From Rutidosis leptorrhynchoides (Eukaryota > Streptophyta > Magnoliopsida > Asterales > Asteraceae): a stretch of DNA of 64,000 nucleotides. Where the stretch lies: positions 363,946,001 through 364,010,000 of the forward strand of contig NC_092337.1 of the NCBI RefSeq assembly GCF_046630445.1. Reading direction: 5' to 3'. Below are positions 12,758 to 23,203 of the stretch, piece by piece. The stretch's first letter is position 1. The number at the start of each line of letters is the position of its first letter. The translations under genes and the position numbers were made by a program. The notes beneath the pieces are model-generated. The model was not told the DNA's origin. It made no database searches and worked only from the letters and a program-made list of their open reading frames with translations.

Positions 12758-13767
12758 TTCCTTCAAAATAGCCAACTGAATCGAGTTAATCATACAGAAT
12801 ATTAAGAGTAGTCAATAGTATTTTGTAGCATAATATGAACTCATTTATAAAATGTAACAACCCGTCCTTATCCACCTGGACGAAGTCATCAACATTTGGT
12901 CCCATTGCGATGATCGACTCCAAGTAATGTCCTTAAAATGAGCAAATGCATAGCGGAAGACTTAATTCGTACCTGAGAATAAACATGCTTTAAAGTGTCA
13001 ACCAAAAGGTTGGTGAGTTCATAGGTTTATCATAACAATCTTTTTAATATATTAATAGACCACAAGATTTCATAATCATAAACATAATACACTCGCAAGT
13101 GTATGTAAAGCATTCTAAGTGGTTGAGCACTTGGTGACCATACTTAACTATTAATCAACGTCGCATATTCCCTTTATTATGAAATCTCACTACACTGTAC
13201 CAAGTGTAGCCTACAAAACGAAGTACTGTGCAACCGTTGAATACTGGTCGTCCAGTCCGGTTGGGGTTGTCAGGCCCGATAGATCTATCAACAGGATTCG
13301 CGTTTACAATACCCATGTAAATAGTAGTTACCAAGCTACAGGGAAATATGCCAGTGGTACAACTCAACGTAGAATATATTTTTAAGTACTTGTGTCTATT
13401 TTGTAAACATTTATAAAAGCAGCGGATGTATTCTCAGCCCAAAAATATATATTGCAAAAGCAATTAAAAAGGGAGCAAATGAAACTCACCATACTGTATT
13501 TTGTAGTAAAAATACATATGACGTCATTTAACAAGTATATGGTTGACCTCGGATTCACGAACCTATAACAGGTATGTATATTAATACACATAATCGTAAT
13601 CGAACAAGTTTATATATTCTTATTAATTATTATTTATTATGATTTAATAGTGTTATATATATATTTATTAATGTTTTATCTTTATTTATTAATACTTTCA
13701 TACATAATTATACTGACATCTATAAAATATGTAAAAATGTTTATCTATTATGATAATAGTATTACTA

Positions 13768-13770
<3 letters not shown>

Positions 13771-13857
<87 letters not shown>
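13771..13857. repeat. (AAT)n microsatellite in B's 3' LTR
   Basis: Long AAT trinucleotide tract. The same position in the 5' LTR (about 22951-22968) has only about six units, while a second tract nearer the tRNA-like module is longer in the 5' LTR (23128-23200) than here (14018-14046). The two LTRs have diverged mainly in these tracts. Confidence 0.95.
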
Positions 13858-13858
<1 letters not shown>

Positions 13859-14013
13859 GTAATAAAATGATAAACTTAGAATTAAAGATAATTTTAATAA
13901 AAATGATAAAAATGATAACTTTAATAGATAATACTTTTAGTAAAAATGTTAATTTTTAACAATAATAAATATTTATAATCATAGCAATAAGAATAATGAT
14001 ACTAATACTTATA

Positions 14014-14050
<37 letters not shown>

Positions 14051-14090
14051 CAATAATAATAATAACTACCTTAAAAAGATAAAAAAAATG

Positions 14091-14164
14091 CGTCATAGCC
14101 TGGGCTCGAACCCAAGACCTCTCGGTTAACAAGCATACCACCAAACCGTTGCACCATAAACTTG
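14091..14164 (-). promoter_or_regulatory. tRNA-like A-box/B-box module in B's 3' LTR
   Basis: On the sense strand the A-box-like TGGTGCAACGG (14146-14156) and the B-box GGTTCGAGCCC (14102-14112) are 33 nt apart, the spacing of a real tRNA gene without a long variable arm. A run of eight T follows within 20 nt, as a Pol III terminator would. The stretch GTTAACCGAGAGGTC before the B-box resembles a tRNA anticodon and variable region. The T-arm and acceptor do not pair well, so I read it as a promoter-like relic, not a working tRNA gene. Confidence 0.6.
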
Positions 14165-15601
14165 TTTTTGTTTTAAATCGCACGATTATTTATTTATTAT
14201 ATACGACCCGTTTTATCTTCCTTTTATTCCTATTATCATCATCAACATAATCTAACATCCTCACTATATCAAACTTTCATCTTCCTGATCATAATCATTC
14301 ATTTAAGTAGCGTCTAATATTGATTTGATTTAGGAGCCCAATGAAGAGCCCATCGATATTGTAAGTAGGCCGGAGGAAAAGGAGCCCTCCCTAGTGCGTT
14401 TATTGGGTTAAAAGTCCAAGAAGAGCCCATTTAAATAAACCCAAGTTCTGTGGCCTGTTTGGTATCCTGATAAAGCTCGACGGTAAATAAATAAAAAAAA
14501 ATACAACCGTTTGTTAACCCCTAATATTCCTCTTGTCTCCATCGTTCCAGCATCATCTTCTTTTTTTTTTTATTGAAACCGTCACTCTTCTTTATTTATT
14601 AACATCATCATATATTCTCGATTCTTTTTCATATCATCACTTGTCGAAACTCACGTGGATGGCTGCAACAGGAAGGTTCATACAGCAGCAATACAGTCGT
14701 ACAGTGGCCTAAATATGGTGTGCAGGCCTTGGGTTCTTGGGTTGATAACGATAACAGAAACATGATTAATCGAGTGGTATTCAGTGGGTTTGAGGTGGTC
14801 TGATAGTGTTGTTTATGGTGGTTGTTAGGAGGCTGAAGATGGTGTAGCTGCAATTGTGTAATTCGATTTGAAAAAGAGAAAGCTAGAATAGGATATCACG
14901 AGTTGCAGGAAGAAAACAAAACAGAAAATATAAGGAGAGGGAGTTGAAGAAAGAGAGATATGGTAGAGTGGTGATGATCTGTTGTTGTGGTTTCTCGTGG
15001 GTTACCTCAGAAACATTCACGTCGAGTAGCACTGTTATGAATATGAAAGGTTTAGTGATCGGTGGTGATAGTTTATGGTGAGAAGTGATGTTACGATTAA
15101 GAAGAAGAAGGTGACTTAGGTTCTTAAATGATGAAGGTGGCGATAGGGTCTCGATGGTTTAACAGAATCGAGTAGTATCAAGTGAGAGAGAAAGAAGGTG
15201 GTTTTCTAGGGTGGTGGTTGCAAGATGTTGTGAAGATAGTGTTCGGGTTGAGTAGTCAGGAAGAAGAAGAGATAGAAGTGAAGATGGGTACAAAATAAAA
15301 TAGATAGATAGTTGGTTAGTGTTTTTCCTTTCTCCTAGTGTATGTATATATATAATATAGACTATAATAAGAAAACACAAAGAGTGATCATAATTGATAT
15401 CTATCAATTGAAACAGAAACAAGTGGGATGATAATTCAGAAAAGACAACCATAGTACCAATCATGCATAGTATAACTCAATCAAATATTAATCATAAGTA
15501 TAAAAAGGGGCACAGTATTACACAGTCCTAATTCACAGATGAGAGATACTTGACAGATATTGATAGGTAATAGATATTGATAGGTAGTAGTGGAATTCAA
15601 T

Positions 15602-17587
15602 TGATAATGCTAAAAACGAACATATATTTCATAGCATTATTCCTCAAGAAAGACAAGCTTTTAGTTGCAATTGTTCTATTTACAAGTGATATTCGTTTAA
15701 ATAATAAAAGGTGAAGACAAAAGACAGATTCGACGAATTGAAGACGCAAACGACCAAAAAGCTCAAAAGAACAAAAGACAATCAAAGAGGTTCCAATTAT
15801 TGATAAGAAACGTCTCGAAATTACAAGAGTACAAGTTTCAAAACGCAAAGTACAAGATATTAAATTGTACGCAAGGACGTTCGAAAATTCGGAACCGGGA
15901 CCAGAGTCAACTCTTAACGCTCGACGCAACGGACTAAAAATTACAAGTTAACTATGTATATAAATATAATATAATATATAATTAATTATATTAATTATAT
16001 ATATATTATATATATTATAAACCGTCGGTAAACAAAGAGCCAAACTCCTCTGAGCTGTAAAAGTAACCTCCACGACTCGCGGAGTTTGAAGGGTATTTTA
16101 CCGCGAGTCGCGGAGCCCCAAAATTTGACTTTTCCTATAAAAAGCAACCGAATTCTGATCGTAATTCATCAATCTATCTCTCTTCTCTCATATATACGTA
16201 AAATATATATATATAATTTATATTTTAATTTTAATTTTAATTATAATTCTAATAATAAGGGTATGTTAGCGAATGTTGTAAGGGTGTAAGTCGAAATTCT
16301 GTCCGTGTAACGCTACGCTATTTTTAATCATTGTAAGTTATGTTCAACCTTTTTACATTAATGTCTCGTAGCTAAGTTATTATTATGCTTATTTAAAACG
16401 AAGTAATCATGATGTTGGGCTAATTACTAAAATTGGGTAATTGGGCTTTGTACCATAATTGGGGTTTGGACAAAAGAACGACACTTGTGGAAATTAGACT
16501 ATGGGCTATTAATGGGCTTTATATTTGTTTAACTAAATGATAGTTTGTTAATGTTAATATAAAGATTTACAATTGGGCATCCTTATAAATTACCATATAC
16601 ACTCGATCGGACACGATGGGCGGGGTATTTATATGTACGAATAATCGTTCATTTAACCGGACACGGGAATGGATTAATAGCCACTAGAATAATTAAAACA
16701 GGGGTGAATTACATTCAAGGGTAATTGGTGTAATTGTTAACAAAGTAGTAAAACCTTGGTTTACACGCAGTCGATAACCTGGTGTATTCATTAAACAAAG
16801 TATTAAAACCTTGTTACAATTCGAATCCCCAATTAGTTGGAATATTTAACTTCGGGTATAAGAATAATTTGACGAGGACACTCGCACTTTATATTTATGA
16901 CTGATGGACTGTTATGGACAAAAACCAGACGGACATATTAAATAATCCAGGACAAAGGACAATTAACCCATGGGCATAAAACTAAAATCAACACGTCGAA
17001 CATCATGATTACGGAAGTTTAAATAAGCATAATTCTTTTATTTCATATTTAATTTCCTTTATTTTATATTTAATTGCACTTCTAATTATCGCACTTTTAT
17101 TTATTGTTATTTAATCATACTTTTAATTATCGTACTTTTTAATTATCGTAATTTTATTTTATCGCACTTTTATTATTCGCAATTTCATTATCGTTATTTA
17201 CTTTACGCTTTAAATTAAGTCTTTTATTTATTTAATATTTTACATTAGGTTTTAACTGCGACTAAAGTTTTAAAATCGACAAAACGGTCATTAAACGGTA
17301 AAAACCCCCCTTTATAATAATAATATTACTTATATATATGTTTGTATTTTTATAAAAGTAAATTAATATAGCGTTGAGCTTTGTTTAAAGATTTCCCTGT
17401 GGAACGAACCGGACTTACTAAAAACTACACTACTGTACGATTAGGTACACTGCCTTTAAGTGTTGTAGCAAGGTTTAAGTATATCCATTCTCTAAATAAA
17501 TAAATATCTTGTGTAAAATTGTATCGTATTTAATAGTGTTTCGTTGTAAACTTCAATAGTATTTTATACCCCTTAGCTTTGACATCA
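15602..17587 (+). mobile_element. Solo LTR of an unrelated family, inside B's 3' LTR
   Basis: 1986 bp, TGATAATGC...GACATCA, flanked by TCAAT (15597-15601 and 17588-17592). The empty site is seen in B's other LTR around 24745-24755. There is no internal domain, so it is a solo LTR formed by recombination between the two LTRs. It contains a promoter with a TATA box at 16136-16143 and a paired GC-rich motif just upstream. Orientation is taken from that TATA box. Confidence 0.93.
16071..16143 (+). promoter_or_regulatory. Core promoter of the solo LTR: paired CGCGGAG motifs and TATA
   Basis: CTCGCGGAG at 16076-16084 and GTCGCGGAG at 16107-16115 are 31 nt apart; the second lies in the larger near-palindrome CCGCGAGTCGCGG. 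TATAAAAA begins at 16136, about 20 nt after the second motif. The sequence upstream (about 15877-16030) is homologous to the corresponding part of the solo LTR at 29681-32671, where the same layout recurs with different motifs. Confidence 0.6.
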
Positions 17588-20218
17588 TCAATCAACAACA
17601 GTTATATGATTGAATTCATATAAATTAACTATAGTAACCAACAGTTTAGCAGACGATTAATTGTCATTTAACTACCGACAGTTTATCTCAGATGGCTATA
17701 TTGTGTCCATTGCTAAACAGTTAATATCTAGAAGTGTTCCTAAAAATCTCAAATTTTTGGATTGACTATATTTAATTATTTCACTCATTACCTGTATGAA
17801 ACCTGATCAAAAAGGTTCGTCTATATTTTATTTTTAATTCCAAGTAATGTATACGGAGTACTAAAACTCAACTCTTCAAAGTAAAAATATTTTTAATGAT
17901 CCCAAATTTTATATATCTTAATTATGGATCATCGTTTATCTTTTTAAAATCACGTAAGTTGGAATTATGTTTATCTAAATAATACTTGAATGATCAACGA
18001 GGGTTACAATCATTTAATAATTAATAATTGTATTTAATTTACATTATATATATAGACTCATTTTATTAACAATTTTTATTATTTCATATAATATTTAACA
18101 TCTTTAATTCTAATAATTAAATCGTATTGAGAGTTTGGTTTAAAATTAGTCGAAATTTTCCGGGTCGTGACAGTACCTACTCGTTAAATAAATTTCGTCC
18201 CGAAATTTGAATGCGATCGTCATGGCTAACAATAAAAATATTTTCATGACGAATATGAGTTGATAAATAGAGTTTTATCATTATTGATTAATATAGATAA
18301 AATGATTCGATCATGTGAAGCGTACGAGTGAAGCTATCACAAAAGATTGAGATAGAGATCTAACTTTTGACGTAGTTATGGTGAAATTCCGGAATTCATG
18401 GAATTTAAAGAAAATCTTGGAGATCTATAGGATTTGGTTCATCGGGATTTATGGAAAAAATTAGGATCCTCTTTAATTTAATGCGATTATCTGTCTCGAT
18501 TGCTTTTTCTGGTATCTTCTCTATAAATGAACTTCTTTCGTTCCATTATTTTCACCACTCCAATTCTTTCTTTCTCGATCCATACTTTCAAATGATTGTG
18601 AAAATGCTTAATTCAGTTCTAATCCTTGTCCTCATCCTTACTATCGCAACATTCATTCTCCTTTTCCAACTTCCACTAGAGGAATCTACTTTCTTCTACT
18701 TCGCCTTTGGGGTTATAGTGTATTTAATTCTCCCATGTCTTTATGTTGCGATAAACATTAACATACACGGTTTGTAATTTATGCGTTGTTATCGGGCTTT
18801 ATATTCTCCCTTATATTTCGAAGCTCTATGCTTTTGTTTTCTCTTCCCGACTTCAAGTCCAGCGAATGATGATCCATAATTCGTAGATATAGAATTTTGA
18901 ATGATTATAATGTTCTAAGCAGGAAGGAACGTGATTGCACGATCTGATTTTTAAATTTATCAAAATTACAGAAGATAGAACTATCAAGAATATATTCTTC
19001 TTGATATGTTCGGAGGTTATGTAGAATGAACGAGTTACGTAACATGACACATGATGATGGTATAATCTACTGTGAACCATCATCACATTTCATTAGAACT
19101 CAGCATGACTTACTGTAATATAATCACGTTGGCCAAGTGTCATTATATTATACTAACTCATGCTTCAATTCCCTACACTTCTCCACAATTCATTCATAAT
19201 TTATACTTGGATTTTACAGAAGTTTCCAATATAATGGAATACAGAAAACACAAAGTGGTAGATAATTTCGAACAAGAATATTTATGAAAATATCCTCAGA
19301 AATATCAAAGATATTTATGATGATATTTTGGAATTTCTAAGTTTGAAGGTTGATGAAGAAAAACATTTCCGCAAGATTTTAACATGACTTCGGAGCAAGA
19401 TATTCTCTAAAGATTTCATCGGATCCAGAATTACCCGGATTCTTTGAATATAGGGTTTGGTCCTTGTATTTGTCCTTGGTCTCCTTCATGGTTAGCTCAA
19501 TCTATTCTTCAGTACCAAATTTTCTATCGAGCGTTCCCAACATTCCATTCTTTGTTATCAAACTTTTAGCCGTTTAGACCATCTACGATTTTGCTGTTTC
19601 CTCTGCATTTAATGCTACCATATCTGAATCATTGGTTATCAATCCGAGGTGGTTTCAAGAGAATTGTGTTTTTAGATGATTAAACGCTGATGGTAATATG
19701 GTGGAATATAAAAGATTCTCCAGTAACAATAAAGATTACGCATATATATCAAGGTTATAATAAGGTTGTTTCGGATGAAAAGTCGGAGTTGACTTGCTGG
19801 AGCTGTAACAAAATTGTCTAATTTGAAAGGGATTACCCAAATTATTTTGGGTAATAATAACACTAAAAGAATTAGCACAGCTATGTGTTAAACGTTTATT
19901 CAGTTTCCGAGGGTTTTTCAGGTGCATAACTATATGCATTAACCTTTTCTTCCGTAGATGAAATGCGGCTGGTTCATCCTCTCGATCGAGGTGTTTTCAA
20001 GAATCATGAAAGATTTGAACGCAGATTGTAATCGTCAAGATACAAATGAGGTTTAAAATGAGATCAAGTGGCAAACTTGAAGAAATGTTTAGTTTCATAT
20101 GTTACAATCAATATTTTAATTCATTTTAATTGTCCAATATTATTAGTCCACAGTCGATAGTCCACAGTTAACAATCCAATAATTCATATATAGTTTAATA
20201 TATAATATTCGAATTAAT

Positions 20219-20400
20219 TAATACGTTTCGTGACCCGTATACGTCTCAGACTCGATCACAACTCAAACTATATATATTATTGTAGAATCAACCTCAACCC
20301 TGTATAGCTAACTCCCGCATTACTGCATATAGAGTGTCTATGGTTATTCCAAATAATATATATAGATGCGTCGATATGATATGTCAAAACCTTGTATACG
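20219..20400. repeat. Fragment resembling the inner part of A/C-type LTRs
   Basis: The series GTATACGTCTCAG, CAACCTCAACCCTGTATAGC, ACTGCATATAGAGTGTCTAT and GTCGATATGATATGTCAAAA recurs in the same order in C's LTR at about 5888-6055. There are no LTR ends or target duplications, so it is not an insertion. It is either a shared ancestral segment or a recombination product. Confidence 0.75.
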
Positions 20401-20417
20401 TGTCCCGATATTAAAAA

Positions 20418-20503
20418 TGCGTAAAAATAAATAACAGAAATTAAATGACGATAAATAAAGTGCGTAAAGTAAATAACAGAAATTAAATGACGATAAGTAA
20501 AAT
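20418..20503. repeat. Tandem repeat, two 43-nt units
   Basis: Units at 20418-20460 and 20461-20503 share AATAACAGAAATTAAATGAC and differ at a few positions. Confidence 0.85.
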
Positions 20504-20538
20504 TGCGAGAATGTAAATTGCGATAAATAAAATGTAAC

Positions 20539-20575
20539 CAGTTAGCTAGGAACAGTTAGCTAGGAACAGTTAGCG
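20539..20575. repeat. Tandem repeat CAGTTAGCTAGGAA, 2.6 units
   Basis: Two perfect 14-nt units (20539-20552 and 20553-20566) plus a partial third unit. Confidence 0.9.
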
Positions 20576-20826
20576 TAGATTCTTAACAATATTTCAATTA
20601 GTTAGTTCGTTTGTTTCTAACAAATTTTACTTTGTCCGATGTTTTCTTCATTATGCCACTTGTTGGATTCTGATAAATCAAAATCCAAATATGAAATTGA
20701 ACGAAAATGGATTCTATGGTGAACGGATACGTATATTTATGGATACAAGTAGAATAGTGACTGACTGTTAAATCAGAGTCGAAGAATGTACAGTGCAACT
20801 TATTAATGTGAAATCTAAATATTCCT

Positions 20827-20843
20827 CGGGTATTACCTACCCG
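20827..20843 (-). promoter_or_regulatory. CGGGTA-N5-TACCCG dyad in B
   Basis: Sense strand reads CGGGTAGGTAATACCCG, a perfect 6-bp inverted repeat around 5 nt. The same dyad sits between the F-box ORF and gag in A (34908-34924) and C (25374-25390), and with one mismatch in H (58095-58111). Its left half equals the sequence at the 3' LTR junction. Confidence 0.6.
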
Positions 20844-21114
20844 TTAAAATATTTTCACCATTAACAGTTTGTACAAACGAATTTTTAATTACAATCTTTA
20901 TGAAAATATACTTGCATATATATTTTCTTCAGATGTAATCATGGATTTAATGAGTTAATATGATATTAATCTCATTTGATTTACTGTTAGAACAAGAATA
21001 TATAATCTCTAAAACATTAGAGATTACATAATCGTCAGGTGGAATAAAGGTAATTGATATAGAACGATATGTAGAACGAAGATAAAGTAGATAGAACGAT
21101 ACGTAGAACGATGA

Positions 21115-21639
21115 TTATGCTCGAGGTACAGAATGAGATATTGAGGCATGTGATGTTGAAACTTGGGTTGTTGGTGGTACTTGTGTCGATGTTGGTGGTA
21201 CTGTTGGTGCTGAGACTGGTGATGTTACTGGTGTTGATGATACTGCTAGTGCTTGCAAATTGTGTACCGTGCTCTCTAAAGTTAACACTCGAGCTCGGAG
21301 TTCTTTAACTTCTTCTACTAACCCTGGTTGGTTATCAGTGTGAGGTAGAGGTCGGATATCTTCTCTAGTTCCGTTAATGGTAGCCTCAAGACGAAAAATT
21401 CTTGCAAAAAGGGTATAAACGGTGTTGCGAACAGGTTCGCCGGTGAGCGGGTCGAGTACTCCGACGCTATGTGGTAAGTTCGGCTCGTGATATGGAGTAC
21501 CTTCTTCATTTCTCCATAGGGTAAGTATTTCGCGAACCCATCCCCACTTTCTAAAGAAATCACGGTAGTTGATCGGTTGGTGCGCTCCCGTCACGCTATC
21601 TTCGGAGTCAGAAGAACTTGGTCGATTCGTAGAGGCCAT
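21115..21639 (-). CDS. Coiled-coil ORF of element B, 174 aa, unknown function
   Basis: I do not recognise this protein. It starts at the first ATG after the primer site, about 380 nt inside the 5' LTR, the place occupied by the acidic ORF in A, C and H. Residues 1-20 are Ser/Asp-rich (MASTNRPSSSDSEDS). The middle part has aromatic residues (YRDFFRKWGWVREILTLW). A likely coiled coil follows (VEEVKELRARVLTLESTVHN, around residues 108-130), then a Ser/Thr/Pro/Val-rich tail. There is no zinc knuckle, protease or RT motif. It could be a gag-like or accessory protein. It is the only long sense ORF in B's internal region and has no stop codon. Confidence 0.55.
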   Translation of the reverse strand: MASTNRPSSSDSEDSVTGAHQPINYRDFFRKWGWVREILTLWRNEEGTPYHEPNLPHSVGVLDPLTGEPVRNTVYTLFARIFRLEATINGTREDIRPLPHTDNQPGLVEEVKELRARVLTLESTVHNLQALAVSSTPVTSPVSAPTVPPTSTQVPPTTQVSTSHASISHSVPRA

Positions 21640-22018
21640 CGTACGCGATCACAGAAAAGATTTTTGATATGAAAAGCTTTGTGATAGCAAATGATAGTTG
21701 GGTGGTATTCTCAATGCATAATATGCCTAGATATATATAGTACCAGGATCCCTTAAATTACGGAGAAATTTACGGAAGATATCAGGCAAAGTTTACCGTA
21801 ATAGATACGCTAAGATATAAATTTGTCTATACACTATCTATGCAATAAAGGCAGTAAGGCATGTCAAGAATTAGGAATGATTAGCAGGAAATTTTTCCAC
21901 TAGGAATGATATACAATTCTTATAATATGCAGCTAAGGTCGAAGTCCATACTCACTAATGCATCCTAACAACTATCAGTTAGACACACTAATGCAAGACC
22001 TGGTTCGCTAGGACCAAC

Positions 22019-22030
22019 GCTCTGATACCA
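22019..22030 (-). other. Primer binding site of B (initiator-Met tRNA)
   Basis: Sense strand reads TGGTATCAGAGC, a perfect 12-nt complement to the 3' end of plant initiator-Met tRNA, two bases inside the 5' LTR. It fixes the transcription direction of B as minus. Confidence 0.93.
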
Positions 22031-22032
22031 CC

Positions 22033-23124
22033 TGTAACAACTCGTCCTTATCCACCTGGATGAAGTCTTCAACATTTGGTCCCATTGCGTTGATCGACTC
22101 CAAGTAATGTCCTTAAAATGAGCAAATGCACAGCGGAAGACTTAATTCGTACCTGAGAATAAACATGCTTTAAAGTGTCAACCAAAAGGTTGGTGAGTTC
22201 ATAGGTTTATCATAACAATCTTTTTAATATATTAATAGACCACAAGATTTCATAATCATAAACATAATACACTCGCAAGTGTATGTAAAGCATTCTAAGT
22301 GGTTGAGCACTTGGTAACCATACTTAACTATTAATCAACGTCGCATATTCCCTTTATTATGAAATCTCACTACACTGTACCAAGTGTAGCCGACAAAACG
22401 AAGTACTGTGCAACCGTTGAATACTGGTCGTCCAGTCCGGTTGGGGTTGTCAGGCCCGATAGATCTATCAACAGGATTCGCGTTTACAATACCCATGTAA
22501 ATAGTAGTTACCAAGCTACAGGGAAATATGCCAGTGGTACAACTCAACGTAGAATATATTTTTAAGTACTTGTGTCTATTTTGTAAACATTTATAAAAGC
22601 AGCGCATGTATTCTCAGCCCAAAAATATATATTGCAAAAGAAATTAAAAATGGAGCAAATGAAACTCACCATACTGTATTTTGTAGTAAAAATACATATG
22701 ACGTCATTTAACAAGTATATGGTTGACCTCGGATTCACGAACCTATAACAGGTATGTATATTAATACACATAATCGTAATCGAACAAGTTTATATATTCT
22801 TATTAATTATTATTTATTATGATTTAATAGTGTTATATATATATTTATTAATGTTTTATCTTTATTTATTAATACTTTCATACATAATTATACTGACATC
22901 TATAAAATATGTAAAAATGTTTATCTATTATGATAATAGTATTACTAATTAATAATAATAATAATAATAGTAATAAAATGATAAATTTAGAATTAAAGAT
23001 ACTTTTAATAAAATTGATAAAAATGATAACTTTAATAGATAATACTTTTAGTAAAAATGTTAATTTTTAACAATAATAAATATTTATAATCATAGCAATA
23101 AGAATAATGATACTAATACTTATA

Positions 23125-23203
<79 letters not shown>

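Larger units (their letters stand above)
12853..18172 (-). repeat. 3' LTR of element B (interrupted)
   Basis: 5320 bp, of which 1986 bp are a nested solo LTR; the remaining 3.33 kb matches 22033-25331 with only scattered differences and a longer (AAT)n tract. In transcript sense it begins TGTCACGACCCGG and ends CGGGTTGTTACA. It holds a tRNA-like module (14091-14164), a pyrimidine-rich stretch at about 14900-15300 downstream of a TATATATATAC-type sequence (about 15344-15358), and intron-like signals at 12973 and 13489. Short ORFs here are duplicated in the other LTR only because the LTR is. Confidence 0.93.
18173..21114 (-). other. Internal region of B without recognisable genes
   Basis: I see no gag, protease, RT, RNase H or integrase motif on either strand. 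The left end (18173-18560) is homologous to the internal tail of element E (43899-44289), so it is a 3' untranslated region typical of this group. A 108 aa hydrophobic ORF on the plus strand (18451-18777) is antisense to B and is not kept in E. The 20105-20400 part resembles an inner piece of A/C-type LTRs. Short tandem repeats follow at 20418-20575, and a dyad at 20827-20843. Confidence 0.7.

Noticed and set aside
13155..13591. 70 aa ORF pairs in LTRs (also 22335-22771) on both strands
   Set aside because: They lie in the conserved 3' block of the LTR, which is likely non-coding leader; frames are not kept in other families.
13771..13857. CRISPR-like array from regular repeats
   Set aside because: A plain trinucleotide microsatellite in a plant retroelement, with no spacers.
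14091..14164. A real tRNA gene in B's LTR
   Set aside because: Boxes and spacing fit, but the acceptor and T-arm do not pair, so I call it a tRNA-like promoter module.
14629..15464. 74 aa and 101 aa ORFs in B's LTRs, found twice (also 23779-24614)
   Set aside because: Duplication is explained by LTR identity; no motif, so no evidence for coding.
18451..18777. 108 aa hydrophobic ORF on the plus strand within B
   Set aside because: Antisense to B and not kept in the homologous tail of element E; probably chance.
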